DNA from: Leucogyrophana mollusca
Taxonomy: Eukaryota; Basidiomycota; Agaricomycetes; Boletales
Direction: 5' to 3'
NCBI GenBank assembly: GCA_021014945.1
Contig: MU266365.1
Location: 95,176-159,175, forward strand
Length of the DNA: 64,000 nt
The notes under the pieces: model-generated
Told to the model about the DNA's origin: nothing
Database searches by the model: none
What the model saw: the letters and a program-made list of their open reading frames with translations, nothing else
Translations under genes and position numbers: made by a program
Shown: one piece after another, positions 38,196 to 49,277 of the stretch
How positions within the stretch are numbered: position 1 is the stretch's first letter
Layout of the letters: every line of letters begins with the position of its first letter

Positions 38196-38680
38196 AGTGT
38201 GTAGGAAGTGCGCGTACTTGTATTCCATGGACTGGCCAGAAATGTACTACACGACGGAGACCTATATATGTAACCGCGCCGGGCCTATTTCAAGAGGGAG
38301 CAAGTTGTACTCTGTTCATCAGAAAGGGCGCGTCGTACATTGACCAACGATGCGCACATAGACTCTGGTATGTATGTCACCATAAATAGGCAAAATGATA
38401 TACAGATCTCGAAAGTCGGTCATTATTTAAGGGAGGAACGCTACAAGTTATGGTACGCAAGGGTAAATGTGTACAAGGCGGAAGAAGCTGGAGAAAGAGA
38501 GCCTAATGTACAAGTATCTATTCCTACTAATGAGTTACGGTGTGCAGAGATATCGACGTGATTGTATAGATGCGACAATGTGAAGCAAAATGATCAAAGA
38601 TCAAGATAAATAGAAACAAAAGATGCGACATGAACCAAAATTGCCCCAAAGGAAGAAACGCACGACATAGAATCACAATA
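38196..38680. other. Convergent 3' region
   Basis: 485 bp between the stops of RVS161 and the 1180-aa gene. No gene recognised. Confidence 0.5.
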
Positions 38681-41600
38681 TTAAACAGGGCCAAAACTTG
38701 TGACGGCCAAGCAACCCAACCAAACCATCTCCACGACCGCCAACCCAATCGGGGTCAAGAGGACCTCAGATTCCATACTTTGCTCCTCGCTTACGCTGGC
38801 GCTCGAGTATTGAACTGTCAAGTCTTCCGGAGAGGTGAACCGCGAGCAAAGGCCAAGACGGAGGAGTCCCTCCGGGACGAAACTAAACCCTTTATCTCGA
38901 CCATAACAGTGGCAAATAACGGTCCCCGACTGCTGCTGCTGGTCGCGGATCGCAGGCGATTGAAGATACGCCATCGCTTCCCAAACCGGACCCGTTATGG
39001 CCAGACCGTCACTTGGAACGCGAATGCCAGTTCCCCGTAGGTCGTCGTAATTGACGAGCATGGCGGTAACATGGAAATTGGGCAGGAATATGTTTTTATT
39101 GTCGAGAAGATCTCCATTACCATCGGAGGTGGACTGGGACTGCTTCGCCTTCTTCTTGGACGCGGCCTCGGGCTGCTTGCCTTTGCGATCTTCAAAGGGG
39201 ACGTACCATACGAGGAGGTACTGTCGCTCTTCTGGTATCGTTGCAAGTGATGCAGTTTCGCTGCCTTGAGCTGGCGCAGGCGACTCTGTCTCTCCAGCCC
39301 ACAACGGTAAAAGCATATACAAGTAATCTTCGTGAATTTGATGGAAGATGTCGTGACCCGCTTTACGCTTGGAGCTTCCCCTTGACCCAGACTTGTTCGG
39401 AGCGGAGTGCAGAAGGCCGACGTCCTTGAAAGACTCGTTCAGATTGCTGATGGTCCGCTCTTTACTTTCTTGGTCGTCGCGGCTCGCTGTTGTTATCCAG
39501 GGTGGTTCATATGTACTCTGCTGGGGAGGAACGGGAGAACGATCGCTGGGTTTCGAAGGCCCACCGAGAAAGCGACCAAAAATGCGATTGGCAAGGGAAG
39601 CGCCTGAACTAGCAGCGCTGGTTCGACCTTGTTTTGAGCGAAAGTGTTCGATGTCGTTGGGGTCCAGCGTCCCAAACGCCTCAGCATGCGATACGCGGTT
39701 GGTGGTGGGGAGCTCATCCGAGTCGATGGAGTCGCGATGAGCATGTAGTAGAGCAGAAGTGGATGAATTGCCTTCATCGACCGATCTGGAATCAACGGGA
39801 GGCGGCAAGGATTCGGTGGGTGACACAGGACGGCTAGCGCCTGACTCACGCTGGGCGACAGTGGTGGAGGGAGATAGTGCTGGTGAAAGCGTGACCTTGG
39901 ACGTCGTGGGTCTCGCTGGCGCTGAAACGATGTGATCGTTCTTGATATTCATACTCCCTGCGCTGCTAGTAGCCGTACTTGATTCGGTGCTTTCAGTCGG
40001 GTTGCTTATGCGCTCGCCCTTCTTGTCCTTTTTCTTGTCCTTGGCGGTTTTAGCTTTCGCTTTCGCTTTGGCCTCCTTCTCCTGCGCACGCCTCTTTTCC
40101 TTCTCCCGCCTATCGCTCTCGCGCAACGAAAGGCTCTGAGTTCCCCTGCGACCGCTCCTGTCATGGTTTTTTCGTGACCCTTCATCCAGCAAACCGTGTG
40201 TACTGAGTTTGCTAGTAGTCTTGGTGCTGGTATATTGCTCTTGCACCTTCCTCGGTGCGAGCATAATTCCACCGCTCGTATGCATGTGCATGCCCCGAGA
40301 CGACGAGGGCACTGCGCTTCGGTTGGGAGACAGCGGGTTGAAGAGAACATGCGATCGAAAAATGGAAAAGGCGATGGCTCTAGAATGCTTGTGAATGACG
40401 CTACTTGGACCACCTCTTTTATTGCCCTTCGAATAGGGATCGACGATGTGACGAATATTGATGCGCTGCTGCGGCGCCTTGCCGGGATCTGCAGAGGCTG
40501 CTATAACAAAAACAAGTTTCACTATGAGAATCTGCTACACTTGAATCGCATGATGACATTCCACGTACGCTTGAACGCCAATCGGTCGACTTTGAAGCGT
40601 CCGACGTAGTTGCTCCGCCAAATTTCTTGGTTGCCGGGAAACATTGTCTTCTTCACCCGTTCGGAAGAGACTGGCGGCGCTAGGACAAGAGCGTTCCTTC
40701 CGCCGCGGACAGAGGAGCCACTTGTGGGACCTAATCCATCAGCATTCTCGCGTCTGAAGGTCCACTGACCCTCTCTAGACTTGTACGCTTCGTCAAACCG
40801 CTGGAGGTGCCTCTGGAAGGCATCTTCTCCGCTGTTACTGGTTTGGAAACTGGCGGTGCTGTTCCTCTTCCTGCTAACCTCCCAAGGAGCAATACTTGAG
40901 AGCCTCGATGACGACGCATCCCCATGAGCTTTTAACGGTCCTTGAACAACCGAAGGCGCTATTGATGAACGATATGAACCGATGCTGCCGTTGGAATTTC
41001 TGTTCAAAACGTAGCCAAGGTTCCAGCCTTCGTAGCCCTCGTAGGTGTTACTGCTCCCTTGAGTTTGTGACTGGGTGTATACGCGCCAATGTTCGTTTAG
41101 GGTCTGTGGCTCGCTCTTTGGCATTGCGGCGGTGGGGTCTTCGCCGCTGTTCGACGAGAAATGGCTGCTGAGATCATCATCGAGGCTCCGACTAGGTCTG
41201 CGGAGGGTAAGGATGCTTCGATTGCTGGCGGAGTCACCAGCGCTGCCAGATCCAGGGATGGACATGGGTAAGCTTCCTCTTCGGCCTTCAAGCGTCGCTG
41301 CGTGAAGGAACGGGGCTCCAAGATCACCGATCTCAACATCTGAAACAAGAACCGTTAGGTTCTTTCCGATGAAAACGTGGAGTAACAAACCGGCATCAAA
41401 ATAAGAAATTTCAACCTCATCCTCGCTGCTAAATTCGAGGCCGGATCGGTTACTTGTCCGGGAGCTAGATCGCGAAGAAGCAGCAGATGCAGACGAGGAG
41501 GCCACCCCTGGCCGTCGCGCACCATGACCGAACGTGTGCTGCGACGCAGTGTCGGGCAGGTCTCTGCCACGGCGTGGGTGATGGGTGCTGACCTGGCGAT

Positions 41601-42349
41601 CAGCACCTGGGGTGGGATCTTCGCTATCTTCTGTATCAGTCTGCGCAGCTCGCGATCTGCTTGCAGATGACGCGCTGGGGATTTCATTCGTGGACGAATG
41701 ATATGGAGACGTTGACATAGAAGGGGTTGGAGCTGGGCGTCCCTGACCCTGCGAGGGATGACTGCTGAATGTTTGTGGGGGAGGAAACGACGAGTGATCG
41801 GAGACAGAAGGACGAGGAGTTTGATCAGCGCTCGAACGATAGACCAAAGGTGTAAGAGGGCTAACGGACTCGTTGCCTTCAGCATCTGCGTCGTATGGGG
41901 AGGGATGAGGAAGGGGAGACAGCCGCGGCGCTCCGAAAGTATAAGTCGCGAGATTAGAATAGAGATTTTCGCTCGGATTATGAGAAATGGATTCAGAATG
42001 CGGGGACACAGTATGTACAGGGAAGTTGGAAGAGAGTGGAGAGCCGGCTAAAGTAGTGGACGCCATCGAGGACATCGTCGATGGACGACTGCGATTGATC
42101 GGAACCGAAGGTCTACGGGGAGCGGGCAGATTGGACAGAGAGGCCTCCAACTCTTCAGTGCGATAAGCCGAGGTACGATAACCTCCGCGCGACCCAGACG
42201 CCTCATATCTTGGTGGAGAGGAATAAGTTCACGACGAAGGGTAGCCGAGGGGACGAAACTCACTGGTTCTCAGGCTGCTCTGCATGCCCAACTTCGTCGC
42301 TCAGGATGCGAGGATCAACGATGTGCTTTCCAATAACGAGCTTATCCAT
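38681..42349 (-). CDS. Large hypothetical protein, low-complexity with conserved C-terminal segment
   Basis: Not recognised. Three exons (42264-42349, 40569-42208, 38681-40497) total 1180 aa. It starts MDKLVIGKHIVDPRILSDEV and continues ENQYEASGSRGGYRTSAYRT, then a long Ser/Pro-rich region. Ordered islands are ISYFDAGLLLHVFIGKNLTV, LNEHWRVYTQ and NQEIWRSNYVGRFKVDRLAF. A Lys/Ala block (KEAKAKAKAKTAKDKKKDKK) precedes the C-terminal ordered part: FHQIHEDYLYMLLPLWAGET, YLLVWYVPFEDRKGKQ, NFHVTAMLVNYDDLRGTGIR and GPVWEAMAYLQSP. The two long open frames look separate but the donor GTACGT at 40568 and acceptor GCAG ending 40498 join them in phase. The pattern is of a fungal regulatory or scaffold protein of unknown role. 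Confidence 0.78.
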
Positions 42350-44218
42350 GGTAGACAGTGTGGATGATCTGGAGTAGATGGTGAAGCTGAAAGCGAAGAG
42401 TGTTGTGCGGGTGGCAAGCGATCAGAAACGTGTAGGGTTTGCCACTGTAGACGCAACAGCTGATGAACAGAGTAAATGGATATCTTTGGGACAAATTTAT
42501 GTGCAGATTAACGCCAGACGAGCTGACCGAATTAATATCGACAGTAGATGGACGAGAAGGATCTGAAACCAAATTTTGAGAGCTTGACGACGTAGGAACT
42601 TGCAGGCCACGGGACTGTTCTATTCCAGTTTGTGCGGAAGCGTAGAAAAAAAGGACAGCCAAAAGGCAACAGCAGAGAAAATAGGCAAAGGGCGACGTGC
42701 ACCGCGACAGCGCGATACGCCGTATAAGGCGAAAGAAAGCAAAGAGAAAGGATATAGAGTCGAGAGGATTCTTGTGTTTTTTATTTCTTGGGACAACGAA
42801 ATGTTTTGTGACAATTGCCTCGATATCAGGTCACACAAGCGTTCTCACGTGGCTCTACTATCGGCACTGACCGCTTCCGTTACCCCTTCTTCATCTCCTT
42901 CGATCCTTCGGCATCTGCGCTTCTTTCCATTTCTTTCCATTTCTTTCCCCAGCGACCGGCAGACGCGGGCCCGTGGATTGTACCACTCTTGTCCGCCATC
43001 TATCACGCTTGACAATATACGGTACAGACTACAGGAGAACCGCCCAGTGACTATCATACACTGTCACCCGCAAAGTGTTGGTCCAACTCTTGGACCCGAT
43101 GCCTGACTTGGTCTTGTCGGCCGCCAGCTTCACGTGGCAGAATTTGTCTCCTTTAAAGCTCCACTTACAGCATAGCGGTCTGTCCCTGCAGAGCACTGTG
43201 TTCTACTCGCTGAAGCGTCTCTCCCACGAGTACCCGTGGTAAGTATTAGGAAAGGTGATCACCCTCATCTTTATGGCTTGTCCCACACACCCAAGGTAAG
43301 GTCGTATAAGCGCCATGTTTGGTAGCTCTGACCGTGTGTTCTAAAGAGCTTGGTGACACGCTTTCGGGCACTAATTTCGGGTGGTTCTTACCCTTGACTC
43401 CTCGAGGCTGCTACCTTACTCCGAGGATCAGCGCAGCTCAATCATTGCGAAATCGAGCCACAGTAGCAGTGAATGGCGCTTTTGGCACCTATGTTGCAAT
43501 TATATTGCGTATAGTGTAACTCGGTCGAAGTGTGCTACAGTTGGTATAACGCGTACCAAGGACTGGTTACTCAGCCGAGCGACTTACGCATGGGCGGCAG
43601 GCGAGTATCGATGCCTCCTGATTTGCTGTTCATTGTTCTCACCTCTTAATATTTTGCAGGTCCTAGGATATCTCGGTCCCTTGTTGAGCGCGATGGGCCG
43701 CCGTTACAAGCACCACGATCGTCTTGGCATACTTCCTAGCCACTTCCGCTTCGTGTCGTCTTTGTAGGCCGTATTTGGCTGAAAGTTGTACCCTGCGTAA
43801 TAATCCCCCGGACATCAGTGACTCAATGTTGCCGACTCAATAACCTCACTTAACGACGCCCCTCCGCCAACCCTGCTCTCCAAAATCCCAATCACTAGGA
43901 TAATGATCCGTTCCTTAACTGGAGATCAGAACTTATTTTCCGCCGACGGTTTGCCCAACGCGGGACCGAATGCTCTAAACTCTGTTGAACCGCCTTGGCA
44001 CCTGATGCTGGCATTTTTACTTTGGTTCACATCCGCGGCGTCTCGTTAGGCTGGGACTCGAGGGCCTTCGTGCTCTTGGAGAGCTGGAGCGGGCTGTTTA
44101 CGCAGTGCTAGCAACAGCGTACAGTTAGTTGTGCAAATGGATGCCGTGCGGTCGAGAACCAAATTCACTTGCTGCAACGTCCGTCTCCTATACAGTTGCT
44201 GGTGCCTGGTAAGGTATC
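42350..44218. other. Intergenic, no gene seen
   Basis: 1.9 kb between the 1180-aa gene and the tRNA. Short frames lack motifs. No repeat was recognised. Confidence 0.5.
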
Positions 44219-44292
44219 GGTTTGATGGCGTAGTTGGTTATCGCATCTGTCTAACACACAGAAGGTCCCCAGTTCGAGCCTGGGTCAAATCA
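44219..44292 (+). tRNA. tRNA-Val (anticodon AAC)
   Basis: A full cloverleaf can be folded over 74 nt. The acceptor stem GGTTTGA pairs with TCAAATC, followed by discriminator A at 44292. D stem GCG/CGC, anticodon stem TCTGT/ACAGA with loop CTAACAC (anticodon AAC), variable AGGTC, T stem CCCAG/CTGGG with loop TTCGAGC. The B box GTTCGAGCC and an A-box-like TGGCGTAGTTGG are present. No intron and no encoded CCA. It is followed immediately by six T (44293-44298), the Pol III stop signal. Confidence 0.93.
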
Positions 44293-44298
44293 TTTTTT
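44293..44298 (+). terminator. Pol III terminator of tRNA-Val
   Basis: Six consecutive T residues directly after the discriminator base. Confidence 0.8.
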
Positions 44299-44618
44299 GC
44301 TATTTTTCGACTCATAGGTTTCTGGAAATCAATGCCTTCCTTTTCTTCCAGTTTGCGGGCCTACCCGTCCCGCCGGTACGAGTATAAAAGGGTGGCTTGG
44401 AATTATGGATGACGGATACGATAGGGCAGGTGCAGCTTACAGTAATTATGTATGCTAACGACGAGTATCACCATTACGACTGGATTTGAAGCGTGACGAA
44501 CACTGCACTCGATATTTTGGGATGATGTCCAGATGCAATAATCACAATCCGTATTACTATGTGGCGAGAAACATGCGGCATGCAAAAGAGAAAATATCCA
44601 GTCCAGCTCTAGGATACA
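44299..44618. other. Short intergenic region
   Basis: 320 bp between the tRNA and the stop codon of SEY1. No gene seen. Confidence 0.5.
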
Positions 44619-47600
44619 TTACATCGGCTCCGGCCGTCTCTTCAAAACCTGATCCTGGTCCCGGTCTTCCTCATAGTCGCTCCCGACCGAGCTGGCGCGC
44701 ACCGGCTGTGCAAGCATAGGTTGTGAAAAGTGTTCCCGAAGACGTTGCGAGGCTTGGCGCTGCACCTATAATTGAAGATGCTAAATTATGTGCTATATTG
44801 GGGTCAACAATGACAACATTACCTCTCCAGCGACTGTTCTTGACACTTGAATCAGAGGACCAGTCAAGCCGAGTTTAATGATGGCGTATCTGTACAGACA
44901 ATCAGTACGCCTAGGCATTCCTTGCTAAGGAGATGACTTACGCAGAAGCAAGCGCAGTTAACAAGAAGGTGAAGTACAGTGGGTTGAAGAGCACCACCAT
45001 CGCCTCGTTCCACCCAAGGACCACAAGTACGCCGTACATCCAGTATGGGATCTGTGCGATACTGGATACTGTGCTACGTTTTGCCTCGACGTAATAAGCA
45101 TCCGCATCTCGCCGGAAACGGGACACGAGGTCGAGGGACTTGGTCTCCGAAAATATGATGAGTGTTGCGGGGAAGTCGAAGTCCTCACTCGAAGACAATG
45201 AATCGGATGGCTCGGACGGGAGGGTATACTCGAGGGAAGAGTCCAGTGGCGCAATCTTGGAGTAGCGGGGGATAAGATCCAGAGTCTGCATATATCACAA
45301 CACAACCAAAGTCAGTGCTGTGACATCGCTAGGTAAAAAAAATCCACAAAAGACCTGATCCTTGGCTTTCTTGAAGGCACCGTCGATATCATCCTCAGGT
45401 CTCCATACCCTCGGTACACCATGATCATCGTAGCGGAAGCGCTCCTCAAAATGTGCTCTTAGCTTGCCTAATATCACAGTGTCTGCGGTCTGTTCATCGA
45501 TTTTGGCGCGCAATGCAAGCCAGGCCCGTTTCCGAAGTGAGGCAATGGCAGTTGTATTCTCCTCGTCGGTGCAGTTGAAGCCTGAGGAGGTTCGGAGTGT
45601 CATCAGTTTATCGCATGTCATCAAGTATATCACCCACTCTTGGCCTTGACGAGATACGTAGACTCCGCTTTGTCCAAAGTACTCCTGAATGTGCTCAGGA
45701 CCTTGTCCCACATATCCGGAGAAGCTTTGTTCAGGCTGAGGTCAACGGGTTCCGAGATTTGCCTCTTGAAGTTTCGCTGCACACAACAACTTAGTGAGTA
45801 AAAGCAACTATGATTCAACCCCATCCACACGTACCTCAATCAAGTTGACCATCTTCTTTGTCTCATCCTTCCTACACTGGTCTGCCACGTTGTTTACTTC
45901 CTCTCTGAGAAGTTCCAGCTCATCTTCCCAAGTCCAGTCCGTATCCTCCAAGAGAGCCTCTTTGGCACCTTCCGTGAAGCGAGTCTCGCACTTGTCTCTT
46001 GCCTTACCCACTACGTCAGCGAAATTGTACTCATCCCCGCGCATTCCATCCAACATCTCTTTCTTGAATGCAACAAGGCATAATTTGTGCATATTCTTAA
46101 GTTGGCCGAGGAAGAGCGGGGAGAGTGTTGAGTCGAGTACAGCGAGGAGGTCGGCGCGTTTACGCTTGTAAACGCCTTGGTGATAACGCGACGCATCACG
46201 GTCGTAGCGTGCTAATAAAATCGCGGGTCAAGACATGATGGAATTGAAAGGCAAGGTCCACCCACTCAAGGCTTGCGTTTTCCAGTTCCTCATTAGTCCG
46301 CCAAGACCCTCCACTACTCGACCAGCTTCAATGGGCCGCCGTTGAGATTTCGACTGCTCGTTGAACTCGGCTTGTGCAGCCGAAGAAATTTCGTCACAGC
46401 GGAATTGTGCCAACAACTCTTGTTGAGTGGGCAAGTCGAGATCCTTGTTCGTCTGTACTTGTTCCTGCACGCAACCCCTGAACTCAGTAAAATGTAGCAG
46501 CTTGGCGTGCTCCTTCGCTTACCCAAATGTTCTCCATGTAGAATGCGACACCGTCAGCAGGTATTCTCTTGTGATATGCAGACTTGAAGAGGTAGTCATC
46601 ACGCTCCTTGTCGACAAAGCGCCTCCGCAGCTGCTGTATCTCAGATTCGAATTGATCAGCCGCGAGTATCTTATGTGGGAGCGCTGTGAAGGCAAGGTCG
46701 AAATAGTCGGAGAGTTGCCTGTCCTGGAGCTCTTGAGGTTTCGCCAGACTTTCCCAAATTTTGGTCAGGTCAGCGGTTAGCGTCGCCTGAAGATTGGCAA
46801 GTGGAGTGACGCCAATGTGGTCACGGATAACAAATAGTAGAAGGGTGCGTCCGGAGGTCCTGAGCGTTCGGATTGGCAAGTGAATGAAAAGGGCATAAAA
46901 TGTACGCACCCCTCTTGAGCTTTCTTTCCAAATAGCCCCAAGTTTACCTCAAAAACGGTCTTCAGCAGTCCCATGTTGGCACCTTGGTACAACCCCACTT
47001 GATGTTCCCAAAGGTTGATTATGAGTACTTCCGACGATGCTAGTGAGAATAATGCAGATTTGCGCTCAAAGTCCTGTTGTGTTGGTCCTCAGCATTAAGT
47101 TTTATGGCGAATAAAAACAATGGACGCGCCTGGTCTTCTCCGCGCTCGCGTCCATCCGTGCCTTCGACGTCCATGACCATGACCCCCATGCCTTTGCCCC
47201 TACACATCCATATACCTTTGACAGACAACGTAAGCAATAAATTTCTGGGCAGTGCACTGAGCATCTCACCTTTCGTCGTTTGTTGGCGTTTCGACTCATC
47301 CATCACGTCGAAAGTGGTGCCGAACAATCGGTTCAGTAGCGTACCTACATAAGCACAGGTGGGTTGGAGCCATCAAGCGCAAGGCCGAATACACGCAGAC
47401 TCACTCTTTCCGGTAGACTGGGACCCAAAGACTGCCACTATATTGTAATTGAACCCGACGTCACGTAGTCCCCATCGTTGTATTTGGGCGGTCAAGTCTT
47501 GGCTGTAAAAGCAAGATTGAACTTTTCAACCACTATGTCAATTTTCACGCCGCGTGGAGACTAACGTGAAGTTCTTCTCGTCGTTGATAACCTGTATCCT

Positions 47601-47729
47601 CTCAGAGCTCCCGGAGCTCTCACTGTTACTCGGGAAGTGCCCATTGACAGCCGGTCTGATTCCGTTCGCCTGTGGTGTGTCAGGTTGTGACGACGGAGTG
47701 GGTGAGACGTCGCCGTTCAAAGAAGACAT
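44619..47729 (-). CDS. SEY1: ER membrane-fusion GTPase Sey1 (atlastin/RHD3 type)
   Basis: Dynamin-like GTPase of the endoplasmic reticulum that drives homotypic fusion of ER tubules. Start 47729 ([15 protein letters not shown]). The G domain holds [21 protein letters not shown]-loop FGSQSTGKS (split by an intron before [10 protein letters not shown]), [24 protein letters not shown]3 [15 protein letters not shown], then [20 protein letters not shown] and the G4-like LFVIRDHIG. The long helical stalk follows ([43 protein letters not shown]). A double transmembrane hairpin is close to the end ([19 protein letters not shown] and [17 protein letters not shown]). The cytosolic tail ends KRRPEPM then TAA. 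About 800 aa as expected. Around nine introns. Confidence 0.95.
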
Positions 47730-48397
47730 TGCCGCTTCAAATAGGAAATAGGAATCTTGATTAAAAAGATAGATAGGAAGAACGGGCAGAAAATGGCTGT
47801 GATGAATCGTGCAGCTAAAGTGACATTGACCAACGTTTCAGCGGAACGAGAAACACGTCCACCAAAGGCCTGGCCATGCGCGCATTCTCACGGATCCCAA
47901 AATGGAAAGTTCGGGGATTGCCGACTGTAGGCTTTCACCACGGTGCACAGCCGAAATAATCCTGTACATACTTCGTTGATCTACGCTGCTTCGATGGTCG
48001 CTCCAGGTTACTCCGAGCGACGTCCCAGGAAACGTTGCAACACTGGTGCATACTTCTTCAAACGCGGTGGACAGCCTTGGTGAACAGTATCCGTGATGCT
48101 GTGATTTTGATTGGCAAACTCGGGATGTTTCAGTCTGTCCTGCTGCCACAATTAGATGTCTCGGACTCGGACTGGGAGATCCATCAGCGCTGCTATGAAA
48201 CTAATGGGGATTGGATCAATCAGTCACTGTTGGTTACCGTGACTTGTCGTTGTTGTTGTGTGTAGGGTTGAGTCGGCTATGCGAACTCTAAACATATCAC
48301 GCATTGTGTTACGGGACATATAAAAGGGGGTTTGAGGTGCTACCCTTTACTCAAACAACACCCACCACCTCTTCTCTCAAAACTCACACAAGTCATC
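47730..48397. other. Divergent intergenic region
   Basis: Between the starts of SEY1 (minus) and the 58-aa gene (plus). Apart from the TATA box at 48319, no feature was recognised. Confidence 0.5.
48319..48325 (+). promoter_or_regulatory. TATA box of the 58-aa small protein gene
   Basis: TATAAAA followed by GGGGG, 79 bp before the ATG at 48398. It is followed by a CA/CT-rich leader typical of strongly expressed fungal genes. Confidence 0.6.
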
Positions 48398-48574
48398 ATG
48401 ATCATCGCCTACGCTTACAAGAAGTACAAGGCCAAGAAGCAGGCCAAGGAAGAGAAGAAACTGGGCGAGTCTGCCCGCGCCGCCAACCCTGCTGACAAAC
48501 TCGGGCAAAAGCCTGGCAGCCAGTCGCGAGAGTCGGTGAATGAGGCTGAGCGGAATCAGGAGAGGCGTCAATAG
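48398..48574 (+). CDS. Small basic protein of unknown function (58 aa)
   Basis: Start MIIAYAYKKYKAKKQAKEEK, then GESARAANPADKLGQ and an Arg/Glu/Gln-rich end before TAG. It is helical and strongly charged, with no membrane segment or signal peptide. The ATG at 48398 was preferred to the longer open frame from 48332 because it follows a TATA box and a CA/CT-rich leader, and its codons shift to GC-ending, lysine AAG-rich usage (AAG AAG TAC AAG GCC AAG AAG CAG) exactly at this point. That bias is typical of highly expressed genes. Function unknown; it may be a stress- or ribosome-associated small protein, which is a guess. Confidence 0.6.
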   Translation: MIIAYAYKKYKAKKQAKEEKKLGESARAANPADKLGQKPGSQSRESVNEAERNQERRQ

Positions 48575-49277
48575 GTCAGTATGCTATGAGAGTCCTGGCA
48601 CCCCGAGTTCGCGCTCACGTTTGCAGATAGTTCTTCCAGGCAGCGGCAGTTAATCATTCACAGTGCAGTTCCGTTTTGTCCTGACATGGTCAGTTCTCTT
48701 TGGTCGCCGGTATGCCTGTCGTACCCCCGTACTCATCAAGACTCGGATTCTCACAGATGAAGTTTTATATGTTGTTGCGAAAACATTTTCTTGCGAAGGA
48801 AGGTGCACCAGCGTTACGGGAGGTAGAAGAGGGATGACCACGAGGAGGATTGCGAGATACCTTTGATGCTATGTATCGTACACGATTCACTATTGACTGG
48901 GTTTACGACTTTTCCTTGCGAATGTCGTACTCTGTCGTGCTATGCTCAGTTCGCACTGTGGTATGTCCATCCCGAACATATAATCAGGTATCGCTCGATG
49001 GCCATCCCAGCCTAACGAGCGGGATTTCTGGCGTCGTGCTGGCCTTTTGATTTACATCGTTCTTGCTATCCCTTTTCGTGGATCTTTGGAACCCAGATTG
49101 ATCTTTCGCATCACGACATCGTGATGCACGGTGCCGCGAGGTGCTGACGGTGGGAGCAGCGGAAGTCCGCCTGTGACCATTCGGCGCATTCGGTCCTGGC
49201 GTCCTTGCAGACTCCTCGTGGGCAGTCACCAATCATCGTTCGGTCCATAGACCATTGGCAACTCGAAAGGACTACAT
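48575..49277. other. Intergenic, no gene seen
   Basis: 703 bp between the 58-aa gene and acetoacetyl-CoA synthetase. It holds the terminator of the first and the promoter of the second. Confidence 0.5.

Noticed and set aside
40498..40568. Boundary between two separate genes at 40.5 kb
   Set aside because: The donor GTACGT and a GCAG acceptor join the two frames in phase, there is no promoter-like gap, and the downstream frame's ATG lies inside the intron.
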